A model generated the notes under the pieces. The model ran no database searches and was not told where the DNA came from. It saw only the letters and a program-made list of their open reading frames with translations. Both the position numbers and the translations under genes were made by a program. This document shows, one piece after another, positions 1 through 8,963 of a stretch of 64,000 nt of DNA. Position 1 is the stretch's first letter. Every line of letters starts with the position of its first letter. This DNA is from Vreelandella lionensis. Its GTDB lineage: Bacteria > Pseudomonadota > Gammaproteobacteria > Pseudomonadales > Halomonadaceae. The DNA lies in assembly GCF_002087295.1 (NCBI RefSeq), contig NZ_MWVI01000050.1, positions 1-64,000 on the forward strand. The letters are read 5' to 3'.

Positions 1-119
1 GGCGCCGGCTTCACGGATTCAGGTATATGTCAACGCACTCGCTTGGGTAGTATGAGCAGCGCGCCTTTTACTCGCCTTCGCATTTACCACCTTTCACTCA
101 TGTTAGGAAACAACCTGTT

Positions 120-331
120 ATGACGGTGCCTTTACTTGCCCTCTTTCTTTTGTGCTGCTACTGGCCTTTTCACTCGTTGCTGGCACCGCGCTGGCCCAAT
201 CTGCCCCACGAGTCGAGCTGGCGAGCGTCAACCGGGAGCCGATTTATCAAGAGCTTAACCTGGTCGGCACGGGGAGAACTCCCGGGAGGATGCGCTGCTC
301 TCCTCGTCGGTGGCCGGGCTGGTCGCGGGCA
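120..331 (+). pseudogene. Truncated remnant of an RND-efflux periplasmic adaptor (MFP/HlyD-type)
   Basis: The start has a signal-peptide look (ATG at 120 preceded by AGGAAA; hydrophobic core, then GTALAQSAPRVELASVNR) and leads into YQELNLVGT, typical of the first strand of RND membrane-fusion proteins. Two frame changes are needed: one near 152 to join MTVPLLALFL to the LLLLAFSL core, and one near 270, after which another frame reads REDALLSSSVAGLVAG, the usual continuation of this family. Homology stops at about 331, directly against the terminator of the neighbouring gene, so about 300 residues (biotinyl-lipoyl, hairpin and barrel domains) are missing. No RND pump gene follows. I read it as the 5' stub left by a deletion. 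Family assignment rests on the short N-terminus only. Confidence 0.6.
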
Positions 332-332
332 T

Positions 333-362
333 AAAAAAACGCGGCCACCCATCGGTGGCCGC
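333..362 (-). terminator. Rho-independent terminator of the TonB receptor gene
   Basis: A 9-bp stem (GCGGCCACC at 341-349 and its complement at 354-362) is preceded on the + strand by a run of A at 333-339, which becomes the U-run for minus-strand transcripts. It lies 25 bp past the receptor stop codon. Confidence 0.85.
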
Positions 363-386
363 GTCTATCGCCTAATAACAGTATGT

Positions 387-2345
387 TTAGAAAGCAACGT
401 TCAGGCCAAGCCACACCCGGCGGCCGTCATCCACATAGCCGTATTCGTCGTAGGTGATGCGCTCATCAAACAGGTTGTAGATTCCGGCATTCACCGTGGT
501 GCTATCGTTGAGCTGATAGCCAATACCCGCATCCACAAAGGTGTAAGACGGTGCGACAATCGAGCTTTGCGACGGCCCGGTGGTGGGCTGGCTCTCCTCG
601 CCCCGGTAGCTCACTTTGGTCCACTGACTAAGCCGTGCGTTCACATCCCAATCTAGCGTGGCCGACACTTGGTGGCGGGGCAGCTGGGTCAGCGGCTCGC
701 CGGCGTACTCACCGCTTTTCTGTTCGGAATCGGTGAAGGTGTAGCTGGCGGTAAGCGCCAGCGTATCGCTCAACGGTGCGCTCAGACTGGCCTCGACCCC
801 TTGCGTCACTGCATCGTCGATATTGACCCGGTACGTGGGGTCACTGCCGAACTGGTTCGGGCCTGCATTGCAAATATTGATCGGGCAGGCGATCCGGGGG
901 ATTTTGTCCTCGAAATCGTTATGGAACAGCGTCAGGCTGCCGTTCAGGCCTGCGTCGCTGCCGTACAGCAGCGTGATCTCTTTGTTGAGCGATGTTTCCG
1001 GCTCAAGGTCAGGGTCGCCATAAACATTACCGCCACGGCTGATCTGACCCCAGTCCGGGGTAATTTCCCGCAGGTTGGGGGAACGGTAGCCGGTGGATAC
1101 GCCGCCTTTCAGCGTCCATTCTGGCGTCATGTTCCATACGCTGTAAAGGCGCGGGCTCAGATGGCTGCCGTAGTTGTCGCCATCGTCCAAGCGCAACCCG
1201 CCTGTCAGTGCCCAAGCGTCTGTCAGCATCCACTCATCTTCCATAAACAGCGCCCACTGGCTGTTTTCAACCGCCGTACGGTCGGAGATTTGGTTGGTGG
1301 TGCCATCCTCCAGCGACTCCTCTTCCCAGCTCGCGCCGACGGTGAGCATGTGCATACCCAAGGGAATCACTGCGCTGGTTTTCGCGGTGGTGTTGGTAAT
1401 CTCGATATCCCGCGATTGGTTTTCGCTGCGCTCACGCTGCACGAAGGTTTCGCTGGTGCCCCACTCGAAGCGGCCGCTATGGGTCAGCGCTACATGGCTA
1501 TTGGTGTATTCACCGATACTGTCGGTGCAGCCGCCACGGCACCCTTCCGCAGGCGCCGAGCGCCCAACCAGCGAGCGGCGATCCTGCTCGGTGATCCCCG
1601 CTTCTGCAGTAAAGTCGTGGTTATCGCTGGCGGCCAGGCTTAGCCGTGCGGTCAGGCTTTGCAAGCTCTTCTCTTCGTAGCCGTTTTCAATATCGTCTTC
1701 GTCGCGTTCTGAGGTGCGGCCATACAGCTGCAGGCCTAAACGATCCGCCACCAGCGGCCCGCTTAGGTAGAAGTTGGCTTGGCGGCTGTCGCCGGAGGCG
1801 CTGTCTTCCTGCAGCACGGTATCGAGCTGGATATTGCCGTGCCAGGTATCCGCTACCTTGCGGGTAATCACGTTGATCACCCCGCCGATGGCATCGGAGC
1901 CGTATAGCGTTGACATCGGCCCGCGCACCACCGCGATACGCTCGATGGCTTGCAGCGGCGGCAGCCAATCCTGTTCGAAGCCTGCGCTGCCGTTGGGGCG
2001 TGATTCGCGGGAGTTTTGTGGGCGGCCATCCACCAGAATCAGCGTGTATTGGGAAGGCATACCGCGAATGGACAGGTCATTGCCGTTATCGCCTGCTCCG
2101 CCCCCAGTCACTACCACGCCGGGGACATCCCGCAGCGCATCGGTGACGTTTTGATAGTGACCACGCTCCAGCTCTTCGCGGGAGATGACGCTGATTGAGG
2201 CGGGCGCACCGCTAATTTGCTGCTCAAAACCAGAAGCGGTGACCACGATATCGTTGAGCTGAGGCGTTTCTTGAGCCGCAACTGCCCCGCAGGCGAGAGA
2301 TGAGATAGCGCTGGCCAGCAGCGTACGGCGCAAACGTAAAGACAT
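387..2345 (-). CDS. TonB-dependent outer-membrane receptor, ferric siderophore type (FepA/CirA-like)
   Basis: 652 aa. The signal peptide spans about residues 1-24 (ends GAVAA). It is followed by a TonB-box-like NDIVVTASG (about 30-38), a plug domain with ISREELE, DALRDVPGVVVTGG, LSIRGMPSQYTLILVDGRP and VVRGPMSTLYGSDAIGGV, then a 22-strand-type barrel ending in the expected terminal Phe (WLGLNVAF). Two Cys pairs (CRGGC and CPINIC) probably sit in extracellular loops. It imports an iron-siderophore complex using TonB-ExbBD energy. The arginine-rich plug and overall layout resemble catecholate receptors, but the ligand is inferred. The gene is transcribed away from a LysR regulator, and a possible Fur-type palindrome lies in the shared upstream region. 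The frame is intact. Confidence 0.9.
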   Translation of the reverse strand: MSLRLRRTLLASAISSLACGAVAAQETPQLNDIVVTASGFEQQISGAPASISVISREELERGHYQNVTDALRDVPGVVVTGGGAGDNGNDLSIRGMPSQYTLILVDGRPQNSRESRPNGSAGFEQDWLPPLQAIERIAVVRGPMSTLYGSDAIGGVINVITRKVADTWHGNIQLDTVLQEDSASGDSRQANFYLSGPLVADRLGLQLYGRTSERDEDDIENGYEEKSLQSLTARLSLAASDNHDFTAEAGITEQDRRSLVGRSAPAEGCRGGCTDSIGEYTNSHVALTHSGRFEWGTSETFVQRERSENQSRDIEITNTTAKTSAVIPLGMHMLTVGASWEEESLEDGTTNQISDRTAVENSQWALFMEDEWMLTDAWALTGGLRLDDGDNYGSHLSPRLYSVWNMTPEWTLKGGVSTGYRSPNLREITPDWGQISRGGNVYGDPDLEPETSLNKEITLLYGSDAGLNGSLTLFHNDFEDKIPRIACPINICNAGPNQFGSDPTYRVNIDDAVTQGVEASLSAPLSDTLALTASYTFTDSEQKSGEYAGEPLTQLPRHQVSATLDWDVNARLSQWTKVSYRGEESQPTTGPSQSSIVAPSYTFVDAGIGYQLNDSTTVNAGIYNLFDERITYDEYGYVDDGRRVWLGLNVAF

Positions 2346-2381
2346 AGCGGGTTCCTTTGAATTGAAAGAGCACTTATAGTT

Positions 2382-2402
2382 AAATACGAATTATTAGCAT
2401 TT
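2382..2402. promoter_or_regulatory. Candidate Fur-type operator upstream of the TonB receptor
   Basis: An A/T-rich imperfect palindrome (AAATACGAAT / ATTAGCATTT halves) lies 37-57 bp upstream of the receptor start. By eye about 11 of 19 positions match the classical Fur consensus, which is weak. Iron regulation is expected for a siderophore receptor, so the site is plausible but unproven. Confidence 0.35.
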
Positions 2403-2535
2403 GTATTTTTGCATACTCTTTGCACAAAGAGGCGGGACGGTGCGTTCAACCCACCGGAAAACAAATGGCAATTATTTACAATCAAACAATTAAGTGGCAC
2501 AATGGCGTGACCTCTTTCCCCCAGTGGCCCCGACT

Positions 2536-3459
2536 ATGTACGATTTTGATGAACTCGCCGCTTTTGCCGATGTGATGACCACCGGCAGCCTGACGCGCAG
2601 CGCACAGAAGCTCGGGCTTGCTAAATCCACGTTAAGCCGGCGCATTAGTCAGCTAGAAGCCCGGCTGAACCAGCCGCTGCTGCGTCGCCAGGCGAACCGT
2701 TTGATTCCCACCGAAGCGGGCCTGCTGTTTCATCAGTACTGCACCGAGCTGCTGGCCATGGCCGCCCACAGCCAAGAGGCGCTGGCAGAACTTCGCGAGG
2801 AGATCAGCGGTAAAGTGACGCTGGAGGTACACGGTGCGCTGGCCCGTGGCTGGATGGCGGGCGTCGTGGATGCGTTTCTGACCCGCTACCCCAAGGTCGA
2901 GCTGACCTTGCACACCCGGGAAACGCCGCCTAGTAAAATGCACAGCAATAGCGTGCATATCTGGCTAGGCGCTACCCATGAGTGTGGGCTGAATCAAGAG
3001 CGCTTGGGCCACCTCACCCGCGGCCTCTACGCCAACCCACACTATCTGGCCCACGCGGGAACACCGCAACACCCCCAAGAGCTGGATGCGCATGCCTGGA
3101 TCGACTTGTTGGATACTGCCTCTAGCGGCCTGCTGCTGCATCACCCCGAACACGCCGACTACCTGATGAACGCGCCCCGCTCGCGGCTCCGGGTAGATCT
3201 CACGGCGTGGCACATCGATGCCATTGCCTATGGCCAAGGGATCGGCCTGCTGCCCCACTGGGTGGTCGAGAAGCGCGAACGCCACCACCCTGGGGATCTG
3301 GTCAACTGCCTGCCCGGCTGGGAGCCCGCCCCCTTACCCGTGACGCTGCTGTATGCCTATGGGCATCACTCCCGCCGGGTCAATGCGCTGCTAGACTTTC
3401 TGCGTGACCAGGTGCCTAACGAGTGGCAAACCCACGCAAACGCCGTTTACGCCCATTAG
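2536..3459 (+). CDS. LysR-family transcriptional regulator
   Basis: 307 aa from the ATG at 2536 (MYDFDELAAFADV). An upstream in-frame ATG at 2494 adds 14 atypical residues, and neither start has a strong ribosome-binding site. The N-terminal winged helix-turn-helix covers about residues 1-60 (GSLTRSAQKLGLAKSTLSRR followed by ISQLEARL). The rest is a LysR effector-binding domain. It is divergent from the TonB receptor and 68 bp upstream of a co-oriented AEC permease, so either neighbour could be its target. The effector is unknown. Confidence 0.88.
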   Translation: MYDFDELAAFADVMTTGSLTRSAQKLGLAKSTLSRRISQLEARLNQPLLRRQANRLIPTEAGLLFHQYCTELLAMAAHSQEALAELREEISGKVTLEVHGALARGWMAGVVDAFLTRYPKVELTLHTRETPPSKMHSNSVHIWLGATHECGLNQERLGHLTRGLYANPHYLAHAGTPQHPQELDAHAWIDLLDTASSGLLLHHPEHADYLMNAPRSRLRVDLTAWHIDAIAYGQGIGLLPHWVVEKRERHHPGDLVNCLPGWEPAPLPVTLLYAYGHHSRRVNALLDFLRDQVPNEWQTHANAVYAH

Positions 3460-3527
3460 CAATTCGCCTTGCCAGTTAGCCGCCTAATTACCCACAATAG
3501 GCGACCGATGATCGCCAAGGAACGTTA

Positions 3528-4403
3528 ATGCTCGCTGAACTCTTCGCCGTCATGGCACCAGTGCTGGCCGGTGCCGGGCTGGGTTTTTTATGGGTTCGCC
3601 TTGGGCAACCCTACCCCGTCGATTTTATTACGCGTTTGGTCTTCAACATTGGTACCCCTGCGCTGGTACTGGCGTCGCTCTCTGGTGCCAACATTGATGC
3701 CGGCACCTTTGGGCAGATGATGTTAGCCACCGCGCTGGTCATTATCAGCATGGGGGCAGCCAGCTTTGCCGTGGCCAAACTGCTGCGTCGAGATTGGCGG
3801 GTACTGATCGCGCCGCTGATGTATTCCCACAAGGGTAATATGGGGCTGCCTGGCGTGCTTTACGGCTTCGGCAGCGCAGGTTTTGCTTACGGTATTACGG
3901 TGATGGTGACGGTATCGCTGTTTCAGTTCACCTTAGGAGCCGTGCTCAGCAGTAGCGGAAACCCGATTAAAACGCTGATTAAACCCCCCACGGTTTATGC
4001 CATCTTAATTTCCATGACCCTGCTGTTGACCGACACGCCGCTCCCGCTATGGATGGCCAACACCGTTGATTTAATGTCTGGGTTCACAGTACTGCTGATG
4101 CTCATCGCCCTCGGTGGATCGCTCGCTAGTATTCAGGTGGAAAGCTTACGCTCAGGGATTGGCTTTAGCTTGATCCGTATCCCTCTGGCCGCCGCTGCCG
4201 CTTGGTTTATTTCTGGTGGGCTTGGCTTACCGCCGCTGGCGCAGAGCATTTTGGTGGTGCAAATGTGCATGCGCGTGGCGGTATTCAACTATCTGTTTGC
4301 CCAGCGCGCCCGGCGCGAACCCGCTTATGTGGCCAGTTTAGTCTTCTGCTCAACGCTCATGGCGCTGATCTATTTACCGATACTGTTGGCACTGTTGATG
4401 TAG
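3528..4403 (+). CDS. AEC-family (auxin efflux carrier-like) permease
   Basis: 291 aa, almost wholly hydrophobic, with about ten predicted membrane segments and no signal peptide, as usual for the AEC/BART family. Family-like stretches are VFNIGTPALVLASLSG in the first half and SHKGNMGLPGVLYGFGSAG near the middle, which contains the conserved Asn-x-Gly-x-Pro element. Bacterial members export or exchange dicarboxylates or amino acids, but the substrate cannot be read from sequence. A Shine-Dalgarno AAGGA lies before ATG 3528. It follows the LysR gene on the same strand and ends with TAG. Confidence 0.85.
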   Translation: MLAELFAVMAPVLAGAGLGFLWVRLGQPYPVDFITRLVFNIGTPALVLASLSGANIDAGTFGQMMLATALVIISMGAASFAVAKLLRRDWRVLIAPLMYSHKGNMGLPGVLYGFGSAGFAYGITVMVTVSLFQFTLGAVLSSSGNPIKTLIKPPTVYAILISMTLLLTDTPLPLWMANTVDLMSGFTVLLMLIALGGSLASIQVESLRSGIGFSLIRIPLAAAAAWFISGGLGLPPLAQSILVVQMCMRVAVFNYLFAQRARREPAYVASLVFCSTLMALIYLPILLALLM

Positions 4404-4480
4404 CGCCGGGGAACCCCCGGCCGCTTACGGCAGTCACTGCTAGACTTAGACTCTGATCCAGCGCTAACAGAGGACACTCG

Positions 4481-5668
4481 ATGCCAACTCGATACGCTAC
4501 GCCGTTGATGACCCCACACCGCTCGCTACGTTTACAGGCTAAACGCTGGGTGGCTCCTTCCCTGGTGGGGCTGATGCTTGCCAGCACTGCCCAGGCAGAG
4601 GTGGTTCATGATGCCCTGGAAACCGACCACTTCGCTATTACCATTGAGCGCGTGGCCAATGGCTTTGCGAACCCGTGGGCGGTGGCGTTTCTTCCCGATG
4701 GTCGCTACTTGGTGAGCGAGCGCAGCGGTGAGTTAAATCTCGTTGACTCTGACGGGCAAACGCAAGTGCTTGAAGGCATGCCCCGCGTCAGCCAAAACGG
4801 CCAGGGAGGCCTGCTCGATGTGGCGCTGCACCCTGAGTTTGGCGATGGCGAGCACGATTGGATCTACTTTACCTGGAGCAAGCCTGAGGGCAATAACAGC
4901 CGTTCAGCGCTCTCCCGCGTTAAGTGGAAAGGGGATTCGTTAGGCGACGTTGAGCACCTTTTCGAGCAGGATCGCGCCTCCTCTCCCGACCGACACTACG
5001 GCTCCCGTTTGGCATGGCTCAAAGATGGCATCATGCTGATGAGCATCGGAGACCGCGGCGTATCCCCTTCTCGCGCTCAGGCCAGCGATGACCACGCAGG
5101 CTCTACCCTTCGGCTCACCGAGACCGGAGAGGCCCCTGGCGATAATCCCTTTGTGGATGATGACGATACACTGGATGAAATTTACACCATGGGCAATCGC
5201 AACATTCAGGGCATGACCGTTCTCAGCAATGGTGAACCTTGGGCCACCGAGCACGGCCCGCGACCGGGTGATGAGCTGAATCAGATTGTACCTGGCAATA
5301 ACTCCGGCTGGCCGGGGTTGAGTTTAGGCAATGACTACAGCACCAACGAGCCGATAGGCGTTGAATCTAAGCCTGGCATGGTTGACCCGGTGTATCGCTT
5401 TGATGGGCGCTTTGCCCCCTCAGGTCTTGCCGAGGTGACTAGCGATGCCTTTGAGCCCTGGCAAGGAAGCCTGCTGGCGGGTGGTCTGGGCAGCCAAAAG
5501 CTGCTGCGCCTTACCCTTGAAGAGGGTCAAGTGGCCGATGAAGAGCTGATTTTAGAAGGTGAGATCGGCCGTATTCGCGATGTGCGCCAAGGGCTAGATG
5601 AAGCGATGTATTTGCTAACCGACGGCGGCCAAGGCAGCCTTTATCGCTTGACGCCCACACAGCGCTAA
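4481..5668 (+). CDS. PQQ-dependent aldose sugar dehydrogenase (Yli/Asd type), exported
   Basis: 395 aa; ATG 4481 follows GAGG. A signal peptide ends near residue 39 (LASTAQA). The mature part is a six-bladed propeller of the soluble glucose/aldose dehydrogenase family: NPWAVAFLPDGRYLVSER, GQGGLLDVALHPEFG, a Ser-Arg-Leu element (YGSRLAWLKDG), WATEHGPRPGDELNQI and GNNSGWPGLSLG, which carry the PQQ/substrate residues. It oxidises aldoses in the periplasm if PQQ is available. No pqq synthesis genes are in the window. The two-component system starts 36 bp downstream on the same strand. Confidence 0.9.
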   Translation: MPTRYATPLMTPHRSLRLQAKRWVAPSLVGLMLASTAQAEVVHDALETDHFAITIERVANGFANPWAVAFLPDGRYLVSERSGELNLVDSDGQTQVLEGMPRVSQNGQGGLLDVALHPEFGDGEHDWIYFTWSKPEGNNSRSALSRVKWKGDSLGDVEHLFEQDRASSPDRHYGSRLAWLKDGIMLMSIGDRGVSPSRAQASDDHAGSTLRLTETGEAPGDNPFVDDDDTLDEIYTMGNRNIQGMTVLSNGEPWATEHGPRPGDELNQIVPGNNSGWPGLSLGNDYSTNEPIGVESKPGMVDPVYRFDGRFAPSGLAEVTSDAFEPWQGSLLAGGLGSQKLLRLTLEEGQVADEELILEGEIGRIRDVRQGLDEAMYLLTDGGQGSLYRLTPTQR

Positions 5669-5704
5669 CCTTGTTCGACTCCCGAGACACCACCAGGAAG
5701 CACG

Positions 5705-7150
5705 ATGCGATTACGTAACCTCATCATCTTAACGGTCATCGTGCCGCTCTTCGTGATCCTGGTGGTGTTTAGTCTGGTGGCGATCAAATCGCTGGAAGAC
5801 AACGTTCGTTCCAAACTGCAACCCGAAGTCGAGATCATTACTCGCGCGCTGAGCACGTCGTTGAGCTATGCGGTGGCTCGAGACAGCGCCACGCCGCTAG
5901 AAGAGGCGCTGCAGTCGGCGTTTTCGTTTAACCGCATCTACGGGGCCTACGTATTCGATACCCAAGGCCGTGAGGTATACGGCCTTGGGCTGGGTAAAGA
6001 TCTGTTCACACCGGAAGAGATTCAGCAGGTCATCGATAGCGACGACCTGCACAGCAGCTACCGACAACAGGAAGGGTGGACCTACTACTCTGCTCTCACG
6101 CCACTACGCACCCAAGCTGGCACTGTGCAAGGGGTGCTGCAGGTCAACCGACTCAATACCGGCATTGAGAATTACACCGGGTTTATCAGCATTGTGGCCG
6201 TGCTGGTCTTCGTGATTGGCGCGGCGGGCATCGTGTTCAGCATTTGGTGGGGGTTTCGTCACTACATCGAGGGGCCGCTCAACCGTCTGTTGCGCGTCAT
6301 GCTGCTAGTGGAAGATGGCGACCGCAGCCAACGTGCCACAGTAGACGGCCCGACGGAGTATCGCCGTTTAGCGTCGGGCTTGAACGGCATGCTGGACGCT
6401 ATGGCCGAAAAAGATCGTGATATCGATGCTCGCCAACGGAGAGAAATCGAGCTGGAAAAACGCCTGCGCAAATCGAAAAAGCTGGCAGAGCTTGGCGTGT
6501 TGGCCGCCGGGGTGGCCCACGAAATTGGCGGACCGCTGACAGTCATCAACGGCCAGGCCCAACGGTTGGCCCGCAGGGATACGATTGGCGACGACGAGCG
6601 TGCTAGGCTTGGCCGGATTCGCGGCGAGGTAGAGCGAATCGTCGAAATTGTCCGCCAACTGATGGAATTAGGCCGACAACATAACGTGGAGAAAGGACAC
6701 CAAGCCCTTAACCAGCTTATCATTAGTGCCAGCGAGCTAGTCGAGGAGGAGCTGGAACCACGAAATATCTATCTGGATATTGAGCTTCCGTCCCCTCCTC
6801 CCCATTTATTAGTTAACGGTCAACAAATTGTGCAGGTACTGACCAACTTATTACGCAACGCCGCCCAAGCCCCGGACGTTAGCCATATTCGTGTTCGCGC
6901 CCAGTCGCACAGCGACGAGCTTACGGTATGGGTCGAAGATAACGGGTCAGGCATACCGACTTCGCATCATCATCAAGTGTTCGACCCCTTTTTCACCACC
7001 AAGCCGGTGGGCCAGGGCAGCGGCTTGGGACTATCGATGGTGCACCGCATTATTAACGACCACGGCGGGACGATTGGCGTATTTGACAGCGCGCTTGGCG
7101 GCGCTGGCTTTGAAATTACGCTTCCCCTTAGTGAAACCGCATCCGCTTGA
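5705..7150 (+). CDS. Membrane sensor histidine kinase
   Basis: 481 aa. Transmembrane segment 1 is at about residues 5-26 and segment 2 at about 158-182, enclosing a periplasmic sensor region of about 130 residues. HAMP-like residues follow, then HisKA with the phospho-acceptor in VAAGVAHEIGGPL... (written in full: AAGVAHEIGGPLTVI). The HATPase has N-box LTNLLRNAAQAP, G1 VEDNGSGIP, F-box FDPFFTTKP and G2 GQGSGLGLSM. The H-box carries Gly-Gly where most kinases have Asn-Pro or Arg-Asn. The stop overlaps the partner's leader sequence, so the two are co-expressed. The signal is unknown; the architecture resembles kinases that feed NtrC-type regulators. Confidence 0.9.
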   Translation: MRLRNLIILTVIVPLFVILVVFSLVAIKSLEDNVRSKLQPEVEIITRALSTSLSYAVARDSATPLEEALQSAFSFNRIYGAYVFDTQGREVYGLGLGKDLFTPEEIQQVIDSDDLHSSYRQQEGWTYYSALTPLRTQAGTVQGVLQVNRLNTGIENYTGFISIVAVLVFVIGAAGIVFSIWWGFRHYIEGPLNRLLRVMLLVEDGDRSQRATVDGPTEYRRLASGLNGMLDAMAEKDRDIDARQRREIELEKRLRKSKKLAELGVLAAGVAHEIGGPLTVINGQAQRLARRDTIGDDERARLGRIRGEVERIVEIVRQLMELGRQHNVEKGHQALNQLIISASELVEEELEPRNIYLDIELPSPPPHLLVNGQQIVQVLTNLLRNAAQAPDVSHIRVRAQSHSDELTVWVEDNGSGIPTSHHHQVFDPFFTTKPVGQGSGLGLSMVHRIINDHGGTIGVFDSALGGAGFEITLPLSETASA

Positions 7151-7161
7151 GGACGACGTTT

Positions 7162-8562
7162 GTGACCCATCAGGAACACCTTTTACCGTTATTGGTGGTG
7201 GAAGATGACGCCGCTATCCGTGAGTTATTAGAGGAAGAGCTCAACGACGCGGGCTATGACACACTGGGTGTCCCCAGCGCTGAAGAGGCCATCGCCCTGC
7301 TTAGCCACACGCCAGTGGCCATGATGATTACCGATGTACGGCTACCCGGCATGACGGGCATTCAACTGCTGCAGCAGCTACGCCAGAGTGGCAGCGAGCT
7401 AGGCATTATTGTCATTACCGCGTTTGGCACGATTGACCAGGCGGTAGAAGCCTTAAAGCTTGGCGCAGATGATTTTTTAACTAAGCCACTTGATTTAGAT
7501 GCTATCCTCGAAGCCGTATTTCGCGTACTGGAGCGACAGCGTTTGTCCCTTCCCCACGATACGGAACTCAGTCACTTCCACGGTATTGTGGGTAAAAGCC
7601 AAGCCATGCAGTCACTGTTCCACGATGCGTCTCGATTAGCCAAAAGCGATGCACCTATTTTGATCCTGGGTGAAAGCGGCACGGGTAAAGAGCTGCTGGC
7701 CCGAGCGATTCATCAAGAAAGTAGCCGCCAACGAAGCTCCTTTCGTTCCCGTTAACTGCGCCAGCATTCCCGCCGACTTGATGGAGAGCGAGTTTTTTGG
7801 TCATGTGAAAGGTGCCTTTACCGGTGCTAACGAGGCCAGAAAAGGACTGTTTCATAGCGCCCAGGGCGGCAGCCTGTTTCTCGATGAGATTGGCGAAATG
7901 CCGATCAATCTGCAGGCCAAGCTACTACGCGCCCTGCAAGAGAAAACCGTTCGCCCCGTGGGCGGCGAGCGTGAGGAACCAGTAGATGTGCGCATCATTG
8001 CCGCTACGCACCGCCACTTGGAAAAAGAGATTGAGCAGGAGAACTTTCGCAGTGACTTGTTCTACCGCTTAGAGACATTCTCACTGCGCATTCCACCGCT
8101 ACGCGAGCGCGGCACGGATATCGAACACTTGGTGTTCGCACTGATTGATAAGCACGCAGAAGCCCAAGGCAACCAGATCGAACAGATCGAGCCAGAGGCG
8201 CTAATAGCCTGCTGAACTACGCCTACCCTGGTAATGTGCGTGAGCTGGAAAACGCAATTATGCGCGCGGTAACGCTCAGCGAAGCGGGCGTACTGCAGCA
8301 TCAGGATTTACCTGAGCGCCTGCGCGAACAGTCTAAGCAAAAAAGCAGTGCCGACAGTACCCCAACGCTAAGCGGCGAGGTGCTACCCGGCACGCAGATT
8401 CCTGCCCCAGCGCCTGCCCGTTGGCCAAGTTTGGAAGAGGTGGAAAAGCGCTATATTCGCAAAGTGTTGGAAGCGACAGGGGGAAATAACCGGCGGACGG
8501 CCGAAGTATTAGGCATCGCCCGCCGCACTCTTTATCGGCGTTTGGAAGATAGCGAAGAGTAA
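7162..8562 (+). CDS. NtrC-type sigma-54 response regulator (frame broken twice as sequenced)
   Basis: About 466 aa when repaired. GTG 7162 ([16 protein letters not shown]) follows GAGG at 7149 and is preferred over the TTG at 7147. The receiver has the phosphorylatable Asp in [10 protein letters not shown] and Lys in FLTKPLDLD. The AAA+ domain has Walker A GESGTGKE, the sigma-54 contact loop GAFTGAN and Walker [15 protein letters not shown] Fis-type helix-turn-helix forms the C-terminus ([20 protein letters not shown]). Frame break 1 lies near 7730 (SSR to [14 protein letters not shown]). Break 2 lies near 8197, where one A seems missing before [14 protein letters not shown]. All domains are otherwise complete, so sequencing error is likely. 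It is the partner of the upstream kinase. Confidence 0.88.
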
Positions 8563-8601
8563 GTCCAAGCCGGTCGCACTCGCCGCCCGGCTTTTTCATG
8601 C

Positions 8602-8822
8602 TTACTCCGGGTCACTCACGCCATCGCCGGTCGACTCACGTGTCGCTTGCCCATCATTCGCCATGGGGCCGGTATCCATGGGCTCTTGAGGTTCGTCGGT
8701 CGGTACTTTCGAATCGGTGGTCGGTGCTTCGGAATCACCGCAGCCTGTCAGCACGCCCGCCATGAGCAGTGCGCTCAACAGTAGCGCCTGCCCCCTAACC
8801 TTATCAGCTGACTGGTTTGCAA
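8602..8822 (-). CDS. Small acidic lipoprotein (start uncertain, probable frameshift)
   Basis: Read on the minus strand, the sequence gives LLLSALLMAGVLTGCGDSEA, a lipoprotein signal with lipobox LTGC, then a Thr/Asp/Glu/Pro-rich tail ending DGVSDPE and stop at 8602. The open frame has no good start: upstream it reaches a stop. A second frame offers TTG 8822 (MQTSQLIRLGGR), which joins the hydrophobic core if one base is corrected near 8788. Length would be about 72 aa. It resembles the lipoprotein encoded just upstream. Function unknown. Confidence 0.5.
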
Positions 8823-8857
8823 CCGCCCAAACTCACCGTCATACGCTTTAAACAAGC

Positions 8858-8884
8858 AAAAAAAGCCCCCGCGGGCGCGGGGGC
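8858..8884 (-). terminator. Rho-independent terminator after the 138-aa lipoprotein gene
   Basis: The GC-rich hairpin GCCCCCGCGGGCGCGGGGGC occupies 8865-8884, with seven A residues at 8858-8864 that give the U-run on the minus strand. It lies 80 bp past the stop of the 8964-9380 gene and separates the two lipoprotein genes. Confidence 0.85.
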
Positions 8885-8963
8885 GAAAGGATGATAAACC
8901 GTGTGGAGCAGCCGCAGGGAACAGACAGCTGGGTTGGCTTACCATCGTAGGGAGCGTTGACGG

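Noticed and set aside
669-1643. Long + strand open frame opposite the TonB receptor
   Set aside because: It is a shadow of the receptor gene; composition is non-coding-like and the receptor is clearly real.
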